From Micromonospora sicca (lineage in GTDB: Bacteria > Actinomycetota > Actinomycetes > Mycobacteriales > Micromonosporaceae), in NCBI RefSeq assembly GCF_003172935.1, contig NZ_QGKS01000223.1, positions 41,814 through 105,813 of the forward strand: a stretch of 64,000 bases of DNA, read 5' to 3'. Below are positions 27,983-36,546 of this stretch, piece by piece. Positions within the stretch are counted from its first letter, which is position 1, and each line of letters starts with the position of its first letter. The translations under genes and the position numbers were made by a program. Below the pieces are notes generated by a model. It had not been told where the DNA came from. It did not search any database and was given only the letters and a program-made list of their open reading frames with translations.

Positions 27983-27994
27983 TGAAACGATTCA
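27983..27994 (+). promoter_or_regulatory. LacI-family operator upstream of the GH106-like gene
   Basis: The + strand reads GTTGAAACGATTCA, the same 14-base sequence and the same orientation relative to the gene as at 19035-19046. It lies 99 bases before the start codon, so the GH106-like gene has its own regulated promoter rather than depending on read-through from the GH67 genes. Confidence 0.72.
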
Positions 27995-28092
27995 GCTCGC
28001 AGCGCGAAGTGGTAGCCCTTTGCGCAATTCGCCACCGTGCGTGGCGCCTTCGATTACCGTCGCGCGCAACTCGATCATGAGGAGGGGTCGGC

Positions 28093-31000
28093 GTGGCCGG
28101 TCCACACAACAGTAAGCATTTCGCTCATCGAGGCAGGCATCTGTCGAAAGTGGTGGGCGTCCTCACGGCGCTGCTCATCGTGGCCGCGTCCCCCCTGCAG
28201 GCACTCGCCCGCAGCGACCAGCCGGCGCAAGTGGGGACGCGGCAAGCGGAAACCGAAGCGGGAGCCGCACTGTCGGCGGCCCGCTTCGAGAATCCAGCGG
28301 GCGACAGCAAGCCCACGATGCTCTGGTTCTGGAACGGGACCATCACCGAGGACCTCGTCGACCGTCAACTGGCCGACATGCGCAGCGAAGGCCTCAGCGA
28401 GGTCGTGATCTTCCCCGACGCGACCTCGTCCCTGAACCCCGCCTTCTTCACCGAGGGCTGGTTCGCGATGGTCGGGCACGCCCTGCGCGAGGCGCAGCGG
28501 ACGGGCATGAAGGTGTGGCTGTACAACGACCGCAGCTTCCCCAGCGGCCGCGCCGCTGGCTATGTGGTGAACGGCGGCACGATCGGCGACCGCGTCTACG
28601 AACCGCATCCCGAGCTGCGCGCGCAGAGCATCGCGCGGAGCGAGCTCGAGGCTTCAGGACCGAGATCGTTCGACGTCCGCGGGCGGTTTCCCGGGCTGAT
28701 CCCCGCCGCGCTCAGCGTGTCCGACGGCCGCCTGAAGGTGGACGGGGGCTACGTCACGCTACTGGGCCGCGGCAGCGACTGGACCGACTACACGTTCTCC
28801 TTCGACGCGCAGCCACTCCAGACGGCATCGCTTGGTGGCCGCAGCTATGCGCAGGCCGGCTGGGTCTACCGCGCCCAGGACACCGCGAACGGCTACATGT
28901 ACCTGCTCGGCAACTATCCCCACGCGGGGGCCGCGGGGGGAAACCTGACGAAGATCATCTACAAGAATGGCGCGTACGTCTCAACCCGGGTGATGCGGCT
29001 GCCGTTCAACGTGGTGAGCGGCCGTTCGTACCACGTCGAGACGCGCGTCGAGGGCGACCACGTCGTCACCTCGATCGACGGCATGGTCGTCGACGAGACC
29101 ACCGACGCAACCTACGCGCACGGCACGATCGGCTTCCGGGAAGCAACCACCCAGCACGAGTCGGCCACCTTCGACAACCTGCGCGTGACCGCACCGGACG
29201 GCACGACCCTGCACTCGCAGACCTTCGACTCGGAGTCGGCGTTGAGCGACTTCGCCACTCCGGCGCCGGCCGACAACGTCGTCGCCGTGGCTGCGCTGCC
29301 GGTGCGCGACGGCAAGCCGGACCTCGCCGGACTCGTCGACCTCACCGACCGCTTCCGCGCAGGCACGCCGTGGAGCGTCCCGGAGGGCGACTATCAAGTT
29401 GAGTACTACCTCCACCACGCCCGCACAGACTTCGGCGGGGACGGGTACCTGAACCTGTTCGACGAGGAGGCGATCAGGCGCTACATCCAGGTGGTCCACG
29501 ACGAGTACTACCGGCGCTTCGCCTGGGCGTTCGACGCGGGTGTGGTCCGCGGGCTCTGGGACGACGAGCCGCGGATCGCCACCGGGTACGGCGCGGAGCC
29601 CTCGTGGTCCGACCTGGTCGGGCGCAACCTCGCCCACGCCGGTGCGACGCCGGCTCAGGCGCTGGCCGCCACCTTCGGCGACTACGGCCCTGCCGGCAGC
29701 CGCCTGCGGGGCGTGCTCTCGAACGCCGCCAGTGACGCGCTCGCGCAGGCGTACTACAAGCAGCAGGGCGACTGGGCTCGCGCGCACGGCACGCAGATCA
29801 TCTCCAACCCCCTGTCCGACGATCGCCCACCAGCCTGGATGCTCCGCGAGACGGGCGACATCCACAAGGACAACCAGTGGATCCAGGTGCCCGGCGGCGA
29901 TGCCATCAGCGGGAGGGTGGCGCCAGGGCTGCGCAACCTGGTCCCGCGCTACATCACCAGCGACGGGCATCAACAGGGCGCAAGCCGAATCCTGCACGAG
30001 AACCTCGGCGCCTACGGCTGGGGCGTCACCCCGCAGCTGGCGCGCTACGTCAACGGCGCGATGGGCGTGCGGGGCGTCAACCTGACGGTGCTGCACGCGT
30101 ACTGGTCCAACCCGGACAGCGTGCGCTATCCCCCGTCGCTTCAGCCCACGAACCCATGGTGGAACTCCATGGACGGCGTCGTCGACTGGACTGGCCGGGT
30201 GATGGAGCTGACGCGGGGGCAGGCGAACGCGCCCACCGCCCTGCTGCATCCCCAGACCGCGGCACAGGCCTGGCAGCGAACCGAGACGGGCGACGCGCTC
30301 GACAACGAGTTCCGCACCGTCACGTACGCGATGGAGGACGCGCAGGTCGACTTCGACATCCTCGACGAGGCCTACCTCAACGGGGACCCCGCGATGAATC
30401 GCCAGGCAGTTGTCAGCGACCGTGCGCTGACGGTGGGCCAGCAGTCCTATCGGGTCGTGGTGGTGCCGCCGGCGCCAACGATGAGCGTGAAGGCCGTCGC
30501 CCGCCTCGACGAGCTCGCCCGTGCCGGAGGCACGGTCATCGCCTACGGGGAACTCCCTGTTCATGAGGCCGACGGCCAGGACGAGGCCCTGCGGACGGCG
30601 CTCATCCGCCTGTTCGGCACCGACCCCGCCCGCCCGCAGCCGACCGACCATCGGGTCGGGTCCGGCCACGCGGAGTTCGTCTCCACCACGACGGACCTCC
30701 GGCGGGCGCTCGACGGGGCCCGTGCACCCGCCGCGCAGCTCCAGCCCGCCAGCCCCGACACCCGCGTGCTGCGGGTGAAGCACGGACCGGACCAGGTGTT
30801 CATCCTCATGAACGAGGGCACCAAGGCGGTGGACACCACCGCCGCCTTCCCGATCATGGGTACGCCGGAGATTTGGGATCCCGACGACGGCTCCCACCGC
30901 GTCGCGACCCGGTTCGACGCGACACCCGGCAGCCAGGCCACCTCCGTGCCGCTGCACCTCGAGCCGACGAAGGCCCTGGCCGTGGTGTTCCGGGGCCAGC

Positions 31001-31587
31001 CGCCGGCGCCACATCTGGTGCAGTCCCCGTTCGAAGCCAGCTCAGTCAGCACGACTGATCGGGACACGCTCCAGGCCACCGTCATCGCCGACCGGCCAGG
31101 CGACTTCACGCTGGTAGGCGCCGAGGGCCCGCGGAGGTACACGGGCAGCCTGCACGTCGAGGGATCCTTTGCGCCGATCGCGCTCGACGGTCCCTGGCGC
31201 TTCCGCTTCGACCAGCCCGATGCGCAATGGACCGAGCGGCCCCTGGGGTCGTGGACGCAAGTCGACCGCTCCTACTCCGGGGACGCAACGTACGAGAAGA
31301 ACGTCAGTCTCTCGGCACAGGATCTGGCCTCGGGGCGGCGTCTGATCCTCGACCTCGGGAGCGTCCGGGACGTCGCCCACGTCGCCGTGAACGGTACGCA
31401 GGCCGGCCGCCTGATGTGGGAGCCCTACCGGCTCGACGTCACCGACCTCCTGCACGTGGGGGAGAACCGGATCGACGTCACGGTGGCCAACACGCCGGCC
31501 AACGCCCACGGCGCGGGACAGCAGTCGGGACTCCTCGGACCGGTCGTGCTGCGCCCCCAGCAGGAGACGACCGTCCAGCTCAATTGA
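28093..31587 (+). CDS. Secreted GH106-like (alpha-L-rhamnosidase family) enzyme with an inserted LamG-like module
   Basis: 1164 aa. After a signal peptide (VVGVLTALLIVAASPLQALA), residues about 55-185 have the start of the GH106-type barrel (KPTMLWFWNGTITEDLVDRQ, GMKVWLYNDRSFPSGRAAGY). A LamG-like module is then inserted at about 200-390 (GSDWTDYTFSFDAQPLQTAS, AQAGWVYRAQDTANGYMYLL, YPHAGAAGGNLTKIIY), the same module as in the GH43-like proteins of the locus. The barrel resumes (WSVPEGDYQVEYYLHHARTD, GLWDDEPRIATGYG, RETGDIHKDNQWIQ, LTVLHAYWSNPDSVRYPP) and the protein ends in a jelly-roll domain (RLILDLGSVRDVAHVAVNGT, LHVGENRIDVTVAN). GTG start with GAGGAGG. It probably removes alpha-L-rhamnose outside the cell, feeding the importer and RhaI. 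Confidence 0.85.
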   Translation: MAGPHNSKHFAHRGRHLSKVVGVLTALLIVAASPLQALARSDQPAQVGTRQAETEAGAALSAARFENPAGDSKPTMLWFWNGTITEDLVDRQLADMRSEGLSEVVIFPDATSSLNPAFFTEGWFAMVGHALREAQRTGMKVWLYNDRSFPSGRAAGYVVNGGTIGDRVYEPHPELRAQSIARSELEASGPRSFDVRGRFPGLIPAALSVSDGRLKVDGGYVTLLGRGSDWTDYTFSFDAQPLQTASLGGRSYAQAGWVYRAQDTANGYMYLLGNYPHAGAAGGNLTKIIYKNGAYVSTRVMRLPFNVVSGRSYHVETRVEGDHVVTSIDGMVVDETTDATYAHGTIGFREATTQHESATFDNLRVTAPDGTTLHSQTFDSESALSDFATPAPADNVVAVAALPVRDGKPDLAGLVDLTDRFRAGTPWSVPEGDYQVEYYLHHARTDFGGDGYLNLFDEEAIRRYIQVVHDEYYRRFAWAFDAGVVRGLWDDEPRIATGYGAEPSWSDLVGRNLAHAGATPAQALAATFGDYGPAGSRLRGVLSNAASDALAQAYYKQQGDWARAHGTQIISNPLSDDRPPAWMLRETGDIHKDNQWIQVPGGDAISGRVAPGLRNLVPRYITSDGHQQGASRILHENLGAYGWGVTPQLARYVNGAMGVRGVNLTVLHAYWSNPDSVRYPPSLQPTNPWWNSMDGVVDWTGRVMELTRGQANAPTALLHPQTAAQAWQRTETGDALDNEFRTVTYAMEDAQVDFDILDEAYLNGDPAMNRQAVVSDRALTVGQQSYRVVVVPPAPTMSVKAVARLDELARAGGTVIAYGELPVHEADGQDEALRTALIRLFGTDPARPQPTDHRVGSGHAEFVSTTTDLRRALDGARAPAAQLQPASPDTRVLRVKHGPDQVFILMNEGTKAVDTTAAFPIMGTPEIWDPDDGSHRVATRFDATPGSQATSVPLHLEPTKALAVVFRGQPPAPHLVQSPFEASSVSTTDRDTLQATVIADRPGDFTLVGAEGPRRYTGSLHVEGSFAPIALDGPWRFRFDQPDAQWTERPLGSWTQVDRSYSGDATYEKNVSLSAQDLASGRRLILDLGSVRDVAHVAVNGTQAGRLMWEPYRLDVTDLLHVGENRIDVTVANTPANAHGAGQQSGLLGPVVLRPQQETTVQLN

Positions 31588-31605
31588 TGACCGATGCTCG
31601 TCGTG

Positions 31606-31650
31606 ATGCCGGCGCTGCCGCACGGTACACCGTGACAGCAGTGCCGGCAT
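31606..31650 (+). terminator. Strong hairpin terminator after the GH106-like gene
   Basis: ATGCCGGCGCTG (31606-31617) pairs with CAGTGCCGGCAT (31639-31650), with one G-T pair, and an inner CACGG/CCGTG stem lies between. It begins 19 bases after the stop codon and closes the rightward glycan operon. Confidence 0.65.
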
Positions 31651-31677
31651 GTCCCGCTCGGATGACCCCGGAGCCTC

Positions 31678-32070
31678 ACCAGATGATCGCGGGGACTACC
31701 GCACTGACGACGAGTCTGTGATCACAGGCAGGAACAAACTTGCGGCCGGACACCCCGCAGAAGGTCGCAACGGCGATCAGCGACGACCAGATGACCAGCG
31801 TGCCGCCTCCGGTCCCCTATGCGCCGTTTCGCGCGATGGCGGCAAGCGTGGCGGTGTCGACTCCGGCGTGAGGGCTGAGCGCCTCCGACAGGGAGCCGAT
31901 GAGCGGCAGCCCTGCCCAACCTGATCCCCCGACAGTCATGCCGGCGAGCAGGACGGCGAGCATGATGACGATCGGATTGTTCGGGATGTGCCCCTCGACA
32001 CCGCGGATCGCGTCAAACAGGAATCCTGGCGCCGTCGCGCCGTCTGCCAGCCCCAGCCGCCTGAACGCCC
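31678..32070 (-). pseudogene. Decayed C-terminal end of a multi-pass permease
   Basis: On the minus strand the frame reads GFLFDAIRGVEGHIPNNPIV, MLAVLLAGMTVGGSGWAGLP, and DTATLAAIARNGA, then meets TAG and continues in the same frame as GTGGGTLVIWSSLIAVATFC. This is the pattern of the last membrane segments of a transporter (TATLAAIGQMGAVWTGGGTL-like). A further slip makes the final VVSAVVPAIIW join imperfectly before a TGA near 31680. The first two thirds of the gene are absent, so it cannot make a working protein. The exact transporter family is not clear to me. Confidence 0.6.
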
Positions 32071-32230
32071 GACCCGTCCGCCTTTGGATCACCGCGTACG
32101 CCCGAACTCCATGGCGAGCGACAGGTAGCTCTGTCGGTGCCGGCCGGTCGTCTCGCTGTCGAGCGCCGGCGGCGCGGCGTCGGCGGTTAGGCTGTACGGA
32201 TGCAGGGGGCGGTGTCCTGGAGCGACCTCG

Positions 32231-32623
32231 ATGGCTGACGCCGACGATGTCCGTCAGCTGGCGGTGGCGCTGCCTCACGTGGTCGAGATCGACAGTGACG
32301 GCTTCGACTTCCGAGTCGCCGACAAAGGGTTTGTCTGGTCCTACCCGGAGCGCAGAGCTGGTACGTCGCGCCTCATCCGGACCGATATCGCAGTTCTATA
32401 CGTCGGCGACGAAGCGGAGAAGCAGGCGTTACTCCTCGGCGAGCCCGAGGTTTTCTTCACCACGCCCGCGTATGACGGGTTGCCCCTGGTCATGCTGCGG
32501 TTGACGCAGGTGAGCGTCGACCGTCTACGGGAGCTCATCACCGACGCGTGGCGCATGCGGGCCCCGGACTCACTCGTCGGTGACCTCGATTTGGCCCCAG
32601 ATCTGAGCAGAGCTGATCAGTAG
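32231..32623 (+). CDS. MmcQ/YjbR family protein
   Basis: 130 aa, the usual size for the MmcQ/YjbR (CyaY-like fold) family. The start MADADDVRQLAVALPHVVEI, the FRVADKGFVWSYPE segment, and the closing LPLVMLRLTQVSVDRLRELI with AWRMRAPDSL are typical. Members are small cytosolic proteins, some described as DNA-binding, with no settled biochemical role. The ATG follows GGAG at eight bases. It stands alone between a permease remnant and a region without genes, so context gives no functional clue. Confidence 0.85.
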   Translation: MADADDVRQLAVALPHVVEIDSDGFDFRVADKGFVWSYPERRAGTSRLIRTDIAVLYVGDEAEKQALLLGEPEVFFTTPAYDGLPLVMLRLTQVSVDRLRELITDAWRMRAPDSLVGDLDLAPDLSRADQ

Positions 32624-33088
32624 GTAGAGGTAGCGCTCCCCGTGACCGCAGCCCGGCCAGGCTTGGTCGAGGTGACCGGCGGGATCGCTCTCTCATCGGC
32701 TCAAGATCACAAATGGTGATCGCAACTGATCATCTGCCGGACTCATCCGGACGCGCCGCATGAACTCGACCGACGTGACGATTCGAGAAAGTTGACCGAT
32801 CGGTGCGAGGCGGCCAAGAGCCAACAACACCCGGAACGATTACGGGCGGTCTGCAAGAGGCGCCAGCACGGGCAGGACGCGCAGTCCATGCGGAGCGGCC
32901 GGTGGACGCCACCGCGGGTCAGCCATGGCTGAAGCCGCAGCTGCAGGAACAGGAGTAGTAGACGTGTAATTCAAACTGCAGCTACGTCGCCGGTAGGCCC
33001 TGCTAAAACGTCGGCACAGCTCGCTCCGAAGGCCCCCTCGCCGGCCTGGTATCCACCGGGATCGGTGCTGGATAGAGCGTGGTCGACG
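32624..33088. other. Non-coding stretch, nothing recognised
   Basis: No frame with actinomycete codon use was found. A 6-base inverted repeat, GATCAC-AAATG-GTGATC, lies at 32705-32721 and could be an operator, but no gene starts near it. Local G+C is lower than in the flanking genes. Confidence 0.4.
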
Positions 33089-34454
33089 TTAGGCGGCGAG
33101 GCGGGTGATCGCGGCGACCGACCGGTCCACGTCCGCCACCGTCGTGGTGGCGTTCGACACCGAGAGCCGCATCAGTCGCCGCCCCCGCCACGTCGTACCG
33201 CCAGCCCAGCAGGTGCCGTCCGCCTGCACCGCCGCCACCACTTGGTCGGTGCGCGCGTCGCCGCCGAAGCCCACCAGCACCTGGTTGAGGACTACCTCAT
33301 TCGCCACCTCGAACCCGGCCGCGGTCAGGCCCTCGGCGAACCGGCGGGCCAGCGCGCAGCAGCGATCGACCAGCGCCGCGACCCCGTCGCGGCCCAGCTC
33401 CCGCAGCCCGGCCCAGACGGCGAACGCCCGCGCCCGGCGCGAGGACTCGGCGGTGAGGTCCGCTCCCACCGGCGCGCCGCCGGAACCGACCAGGTACGCC
33501 GCGGCGTAAGACATTGTCGCCGCATGCACATCGGGCCGGCGGCAGAACGCGAATGCCGAGTCGTACGGGAGGTTCAGCCATTTGTGGCCGTCACAGGCCC
33601 ACGAGTCCGCCAGTTCCAGCCCGGCCACCAGATGCCGCGTGGCGGAGCTCGCCGCGGCCCACAGTCCGAATGCTCCGTCCACATGCACCCACCCATCGTG
33701 CTGGTGGACCAGCTCGCACGCTTCCCGCAGCTCGTCGCAGGCGCCGGTATTCACGTTGCCGGCCTGGAGACACGATGGTGGGCGCCGGGGAGCCAGCTTG
33801 CAGCACAGCCCGCAGCGCTCCGAGGTCGATGGCGCCGTTCGGCCCGGTGGGCACCGGCTCCACCACGTCCAACCCGAGGCCCAGCAGACGCAGCGACCGG
33901 TCGATGGTGCCGTGCCGCTCGTCCCCGGTGATCACGCGGATCGGCGGCGCCCCGGGCAGCCCGCGCCGTTCTACGTCCCAACCCGCGTCGGCCAGCACCT
34001 GGTGCCGGGCGGCGGCGAGCCCGGCGGTGTTCGCCGCCTGGGCGCCAGTGACGAAACCCACCGACGCCGACGCAGGGATCCCCAGCAGCTCCTTCAGCCA
34101 GCTGCCGGCAGCAGCCTCGGCGGCGATGGCAGCCGGCGACGTGACGGCGTTGAACGCAAGCTGGTCCCAACCGGCAGCGAGCATGTCGGCCGCGGTTGCC
34201 GCCGGCAGCCCGCCGCCAACCACGAACCCGAATTACCGCGGACCGGCGCTGGCGACCAGGCCGGGCTCGGCCGCGGCGAGCAGGTCAGCCAACACCTGCT
34301 CAGGCGGGCAGGGGGCGGAGGGCAACGGGCCCGAGAACGCGTCGGTCAACACAGCCTGGTCGATCGGCACGCCGACCGGCCGGTCCGGCAACGACCGCCG
34401 GTATTGCGCCGCGTGGTCAGCGGCCAGACGAAACAGGCGTGTCAGTTCCTCCAC
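33089..34454 (-). pseudogene. Broken PLP-dependent group II decarboxylase-like gene
   Basis: The three pieces together make a protein of about 455 aa of the aromatic-amino-acid/glutamate decarboxylase family: N-terminus from a GTG at 34454 (ELTRLFRLAADHAAQYRRSL), middle (VTSPAAIAAEAAAGSWLKEL, GFVTGAQAANTAGLAAARH), and C-terminal half with the PLP-lysine motif ACDGHKWLNLPYDSAFAFCR. The first join has TAA at 34233-34235 where Tyr is expected (GPR-Y-FGFVVGGG). At about 33770 the frame slips after APTIV and resumes as LQAGNVNTGACDE. One nonsense codon and one indel indicate a true pseudogene. The former substrate cannot be told. Confidence 0.8.
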
Positions 34455-34659
34455 CGACGCACCCTATCCCCCGGACCCGATGGGCTACGTCCTCGATCGT
34501 CGACCGTCACTGAGGGAAATCACCTCTAACCTGCGTTGCCACGGCTCTCGTATGCACCTGCTGCCGCCCACCGAGGTTGCCTATCAGTGCGACCACGCGT
34601 GGCATGGGCCAAGGCGCAGCTCTTCCGGAGTTCATGGTGCTTGGCGTTCGGGGTGAGCT

Positions 34660-35296
34660 GTTGCCCTGCGTTGACGTCCCTCCGGGGCCTGACCGCTGGC
34701 GAGGCCGTCGGATTGATCGTCGGCCAGCATCATCCAGAGCTGGTTGGTGGACCGTTTCTGGTGTATCTGATGGCGAAGGTCGACAACTTCGGTGGTTGGA
34801 GCCTGCCAGGCAGGATGAGCCGTTCGACTCACTCGACCCGTTGAACACCAACTTGCGCCTGCGGCAGGACCGGAATCCGACCGGGGCTCGGCACCTCAAC
34901 TGGGTCAAGGTCGTGGCTCTGCTCAACGGGGCTGCCACGAACGGTGGAGCGGGCAACGCCGCCTTCGACCTGCTGAAGCTCAGCCTGTCCGCGACGGCGA
35001 GCAGGATCGACCAGCGCCGGCGTGACCGGACGTCGCATCTGAGCGAGGAAGATGCGGTCGCCATTGCCACCTCGTGCGCCTGCCTGACGGTAGGCATCGA
35101 TGATCCGGCCCGGCTCCGGCTGCGCCACACGAGCGTCCTCCGACACTGGCAGCGGGTACGCCTGGAGTCGTGGCGGGTGGCCCTCACCGACAGACCGAAG
35201 CAGTTCGACATGGTGATTGTCGGGCTGAAGGTCCTCCCGGACCGGCTGGAAGGCTCCCAGGTGCTGGTCGAGGCCCAACGACCCCTGGCCCGTTGA
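34660..35296 (+). pseudogene. Hypothetical protein gene, probably frameshifted near 34800
   Basis: From about 34820 to the stop at 35296 the + strand has a frame with high G/C third positions and natural composition (LNWVKVVALLNGAATNGGAG, AFDLLKLSLSATASRID, LSEEDAVAIATSCACLTVGI). Upstream of about 34800 the protein-like sequence lies in another frame (LTAGEAVGLIVGQHHPELVG, FLVYLMAKVDNFGGWSLPG). I could not find a single start that joins them, so a frame slip is likely. I do not recognise the family. Confidence 0.35.
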
Positions 35297-35349
35297 GGTA
35301 GAAGGGCGCAGGCTGACACGTCGGGCTTCTCCAGGAGGGCCGCGTCACC

Positions 35350-35997
35350 TCACTCGGCCATGCGACGCGCGAAGAGGACGGCACCTGGAACGCTCTGGTC
35401 CAGGTCGAGCAGCGTTTGAGCCTCGACCGTGAATCCGGCGTCGCGCAGCCAGGCTGCCACCTGGCTGGGTTGGCGGCGGTGGACGTAGACCTTCATGGGA
35501 TGGCCGCCGTAGCCCTGTGTCTTCAGCCGTGCTTCGTCGCCGACGTGGAAGCCGAGCAGCAGCAGCCCGCCGGGGCGCAGCACCCGCCGGAAATGTGCCA
35601 GAACTCGGCGCACCGCGTCGTCGGGAACGTGGATCAGTGACCACCAGGCAAGAAGCCCGGCCAGCGAGGCGTCGGCGAGGTCCAGATCCGTCATCGAGCC
35701 GACCTCGAACCGCATGCCGGGGTGGTCACGCCGAGCCACCGCAACCATCGACGGTGAGAGGTCGATGCCAAAGGCGTCGATGCCCAACTCGCGTAGGTGG
35801 GCGGTGACGTGTCCTGGTCCGCAGCCCACGTCGGCCACCGGCCCACCGCCGGCGTCGTGAATCATGTCGGCGAACGTCGCCAGGCTCCCCCGCAGGTAGG
35901 GCTCGCCACCGAGAGCTTCACGCACCTGGGCGGCATAGCTGACCGCGACCGTGTCATAGGAGGTTCGGGTGTCAGCCAACCAGGCATGATCGCTCAC
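35350..35997 (-). CDS. Class I SAM-dependent methyltransferase
   Basis: 215 aa from a GTG at 35997 (VSDHAWLADTRTSYDTVAVS). Motif I is VADVGCGPGHVTAHL (SAM binding), followed by GIDLSPSMVAVAR, the motif IV region ASLAGLLAWWSLIHVP and the post-motif LRPGGLLLLGFHVG. This is the Methyltransf_11/25 layout of small-molecule methylases. The acceptor is unknown. A longer frame reaches 36093 but its first 32 residues are not conserved-looking, and the GTG start has only a weak ribosome-binding site, so the start is uncertain. Confidence 0.85.
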   Translation of the reverse strand: MSDHAWLADTRTSYDTVAVSYAAQVREALGGEPYLRGSLATFADMIHDAGGGPVADVGCGPGHVTAHLRELGIDAFGIDLSPSMVAVARRDHPGMRFEVGSMTDLDLADASLAGLLAWWSLIHVPDDAVRRVLAHFRRVLRPGGLLLLGFHVGDEARLKTQGYGGHPMKVYVHRRQPSQVAAWLRDAGFTVEAQTLLDLDQSVPGAVLFARRMAE

Positions 35998-36546
35998 CCG
36001 GGACAGGGTAGTGACGGCGATTAGGTGGCAGCTGGCCCGGGTGCCATCGACAGTAAGCCGGAAGCCAGGCCGCAACGTTCGTCCGCACGACAAGGGCGAA
36101 CGCCAGCGCGAGCCGGGACGTACAGGCGCAGGGGCTCAGGCCCGACATGCGACGCGAGGCCCGCAACTTGATGCTGCCGGTTTGCGAGCCCCTGCGCAGG
36201 ACAAGCTCGAGGACTGGATTCCTGCAGATCCCCTTGGGCGCTAACCGGTCGTGACCCCTCGCACGCCGAGCACCCCATTGAGTCGGTCGACGGGTAGAGA
36301 CGAAGTCCCTCGGGTCGCTGAAGAGGTCACCAAGCTGGACGCCTTGGCTCCCGCGGCACCGGCCACTGCGGGCAGATTGGCCGCTTCCCAGGTACGGCCC
36401 TCACGCTCTAAATATCGACGGCCATCGGCGGGGCCTCGGCGCGGCGGATGCCCCGTCGTCTCCCGTTCCATGAACGTTCAGCCAACTGTCCCTGCCCGCG
36501 TTGTCTGCCGTCCCTAAGTTGCTTAAGGCTACGAAAGAAGGGGCTC
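35998..36546. other. Intergenic stretch with a possible promoter for the ABC operon
   Basis: No convincing gene was found. TTGTCT (36501-36506), 17 bases, then TAAGGC (36524-36529) resemble -35/-10 boxes for the rightward ABC operon that starts at 36547. The rest shows no clear structure. Confidence 0.3.

Noticed and set aside
32705..32721. Inverted repeat GATCAC-N5-GTGATC as an operator
   Set aside because: No gene start lies near it on either strand and a 6-base repeat of this sort can occur by chance in a 64-kb window.
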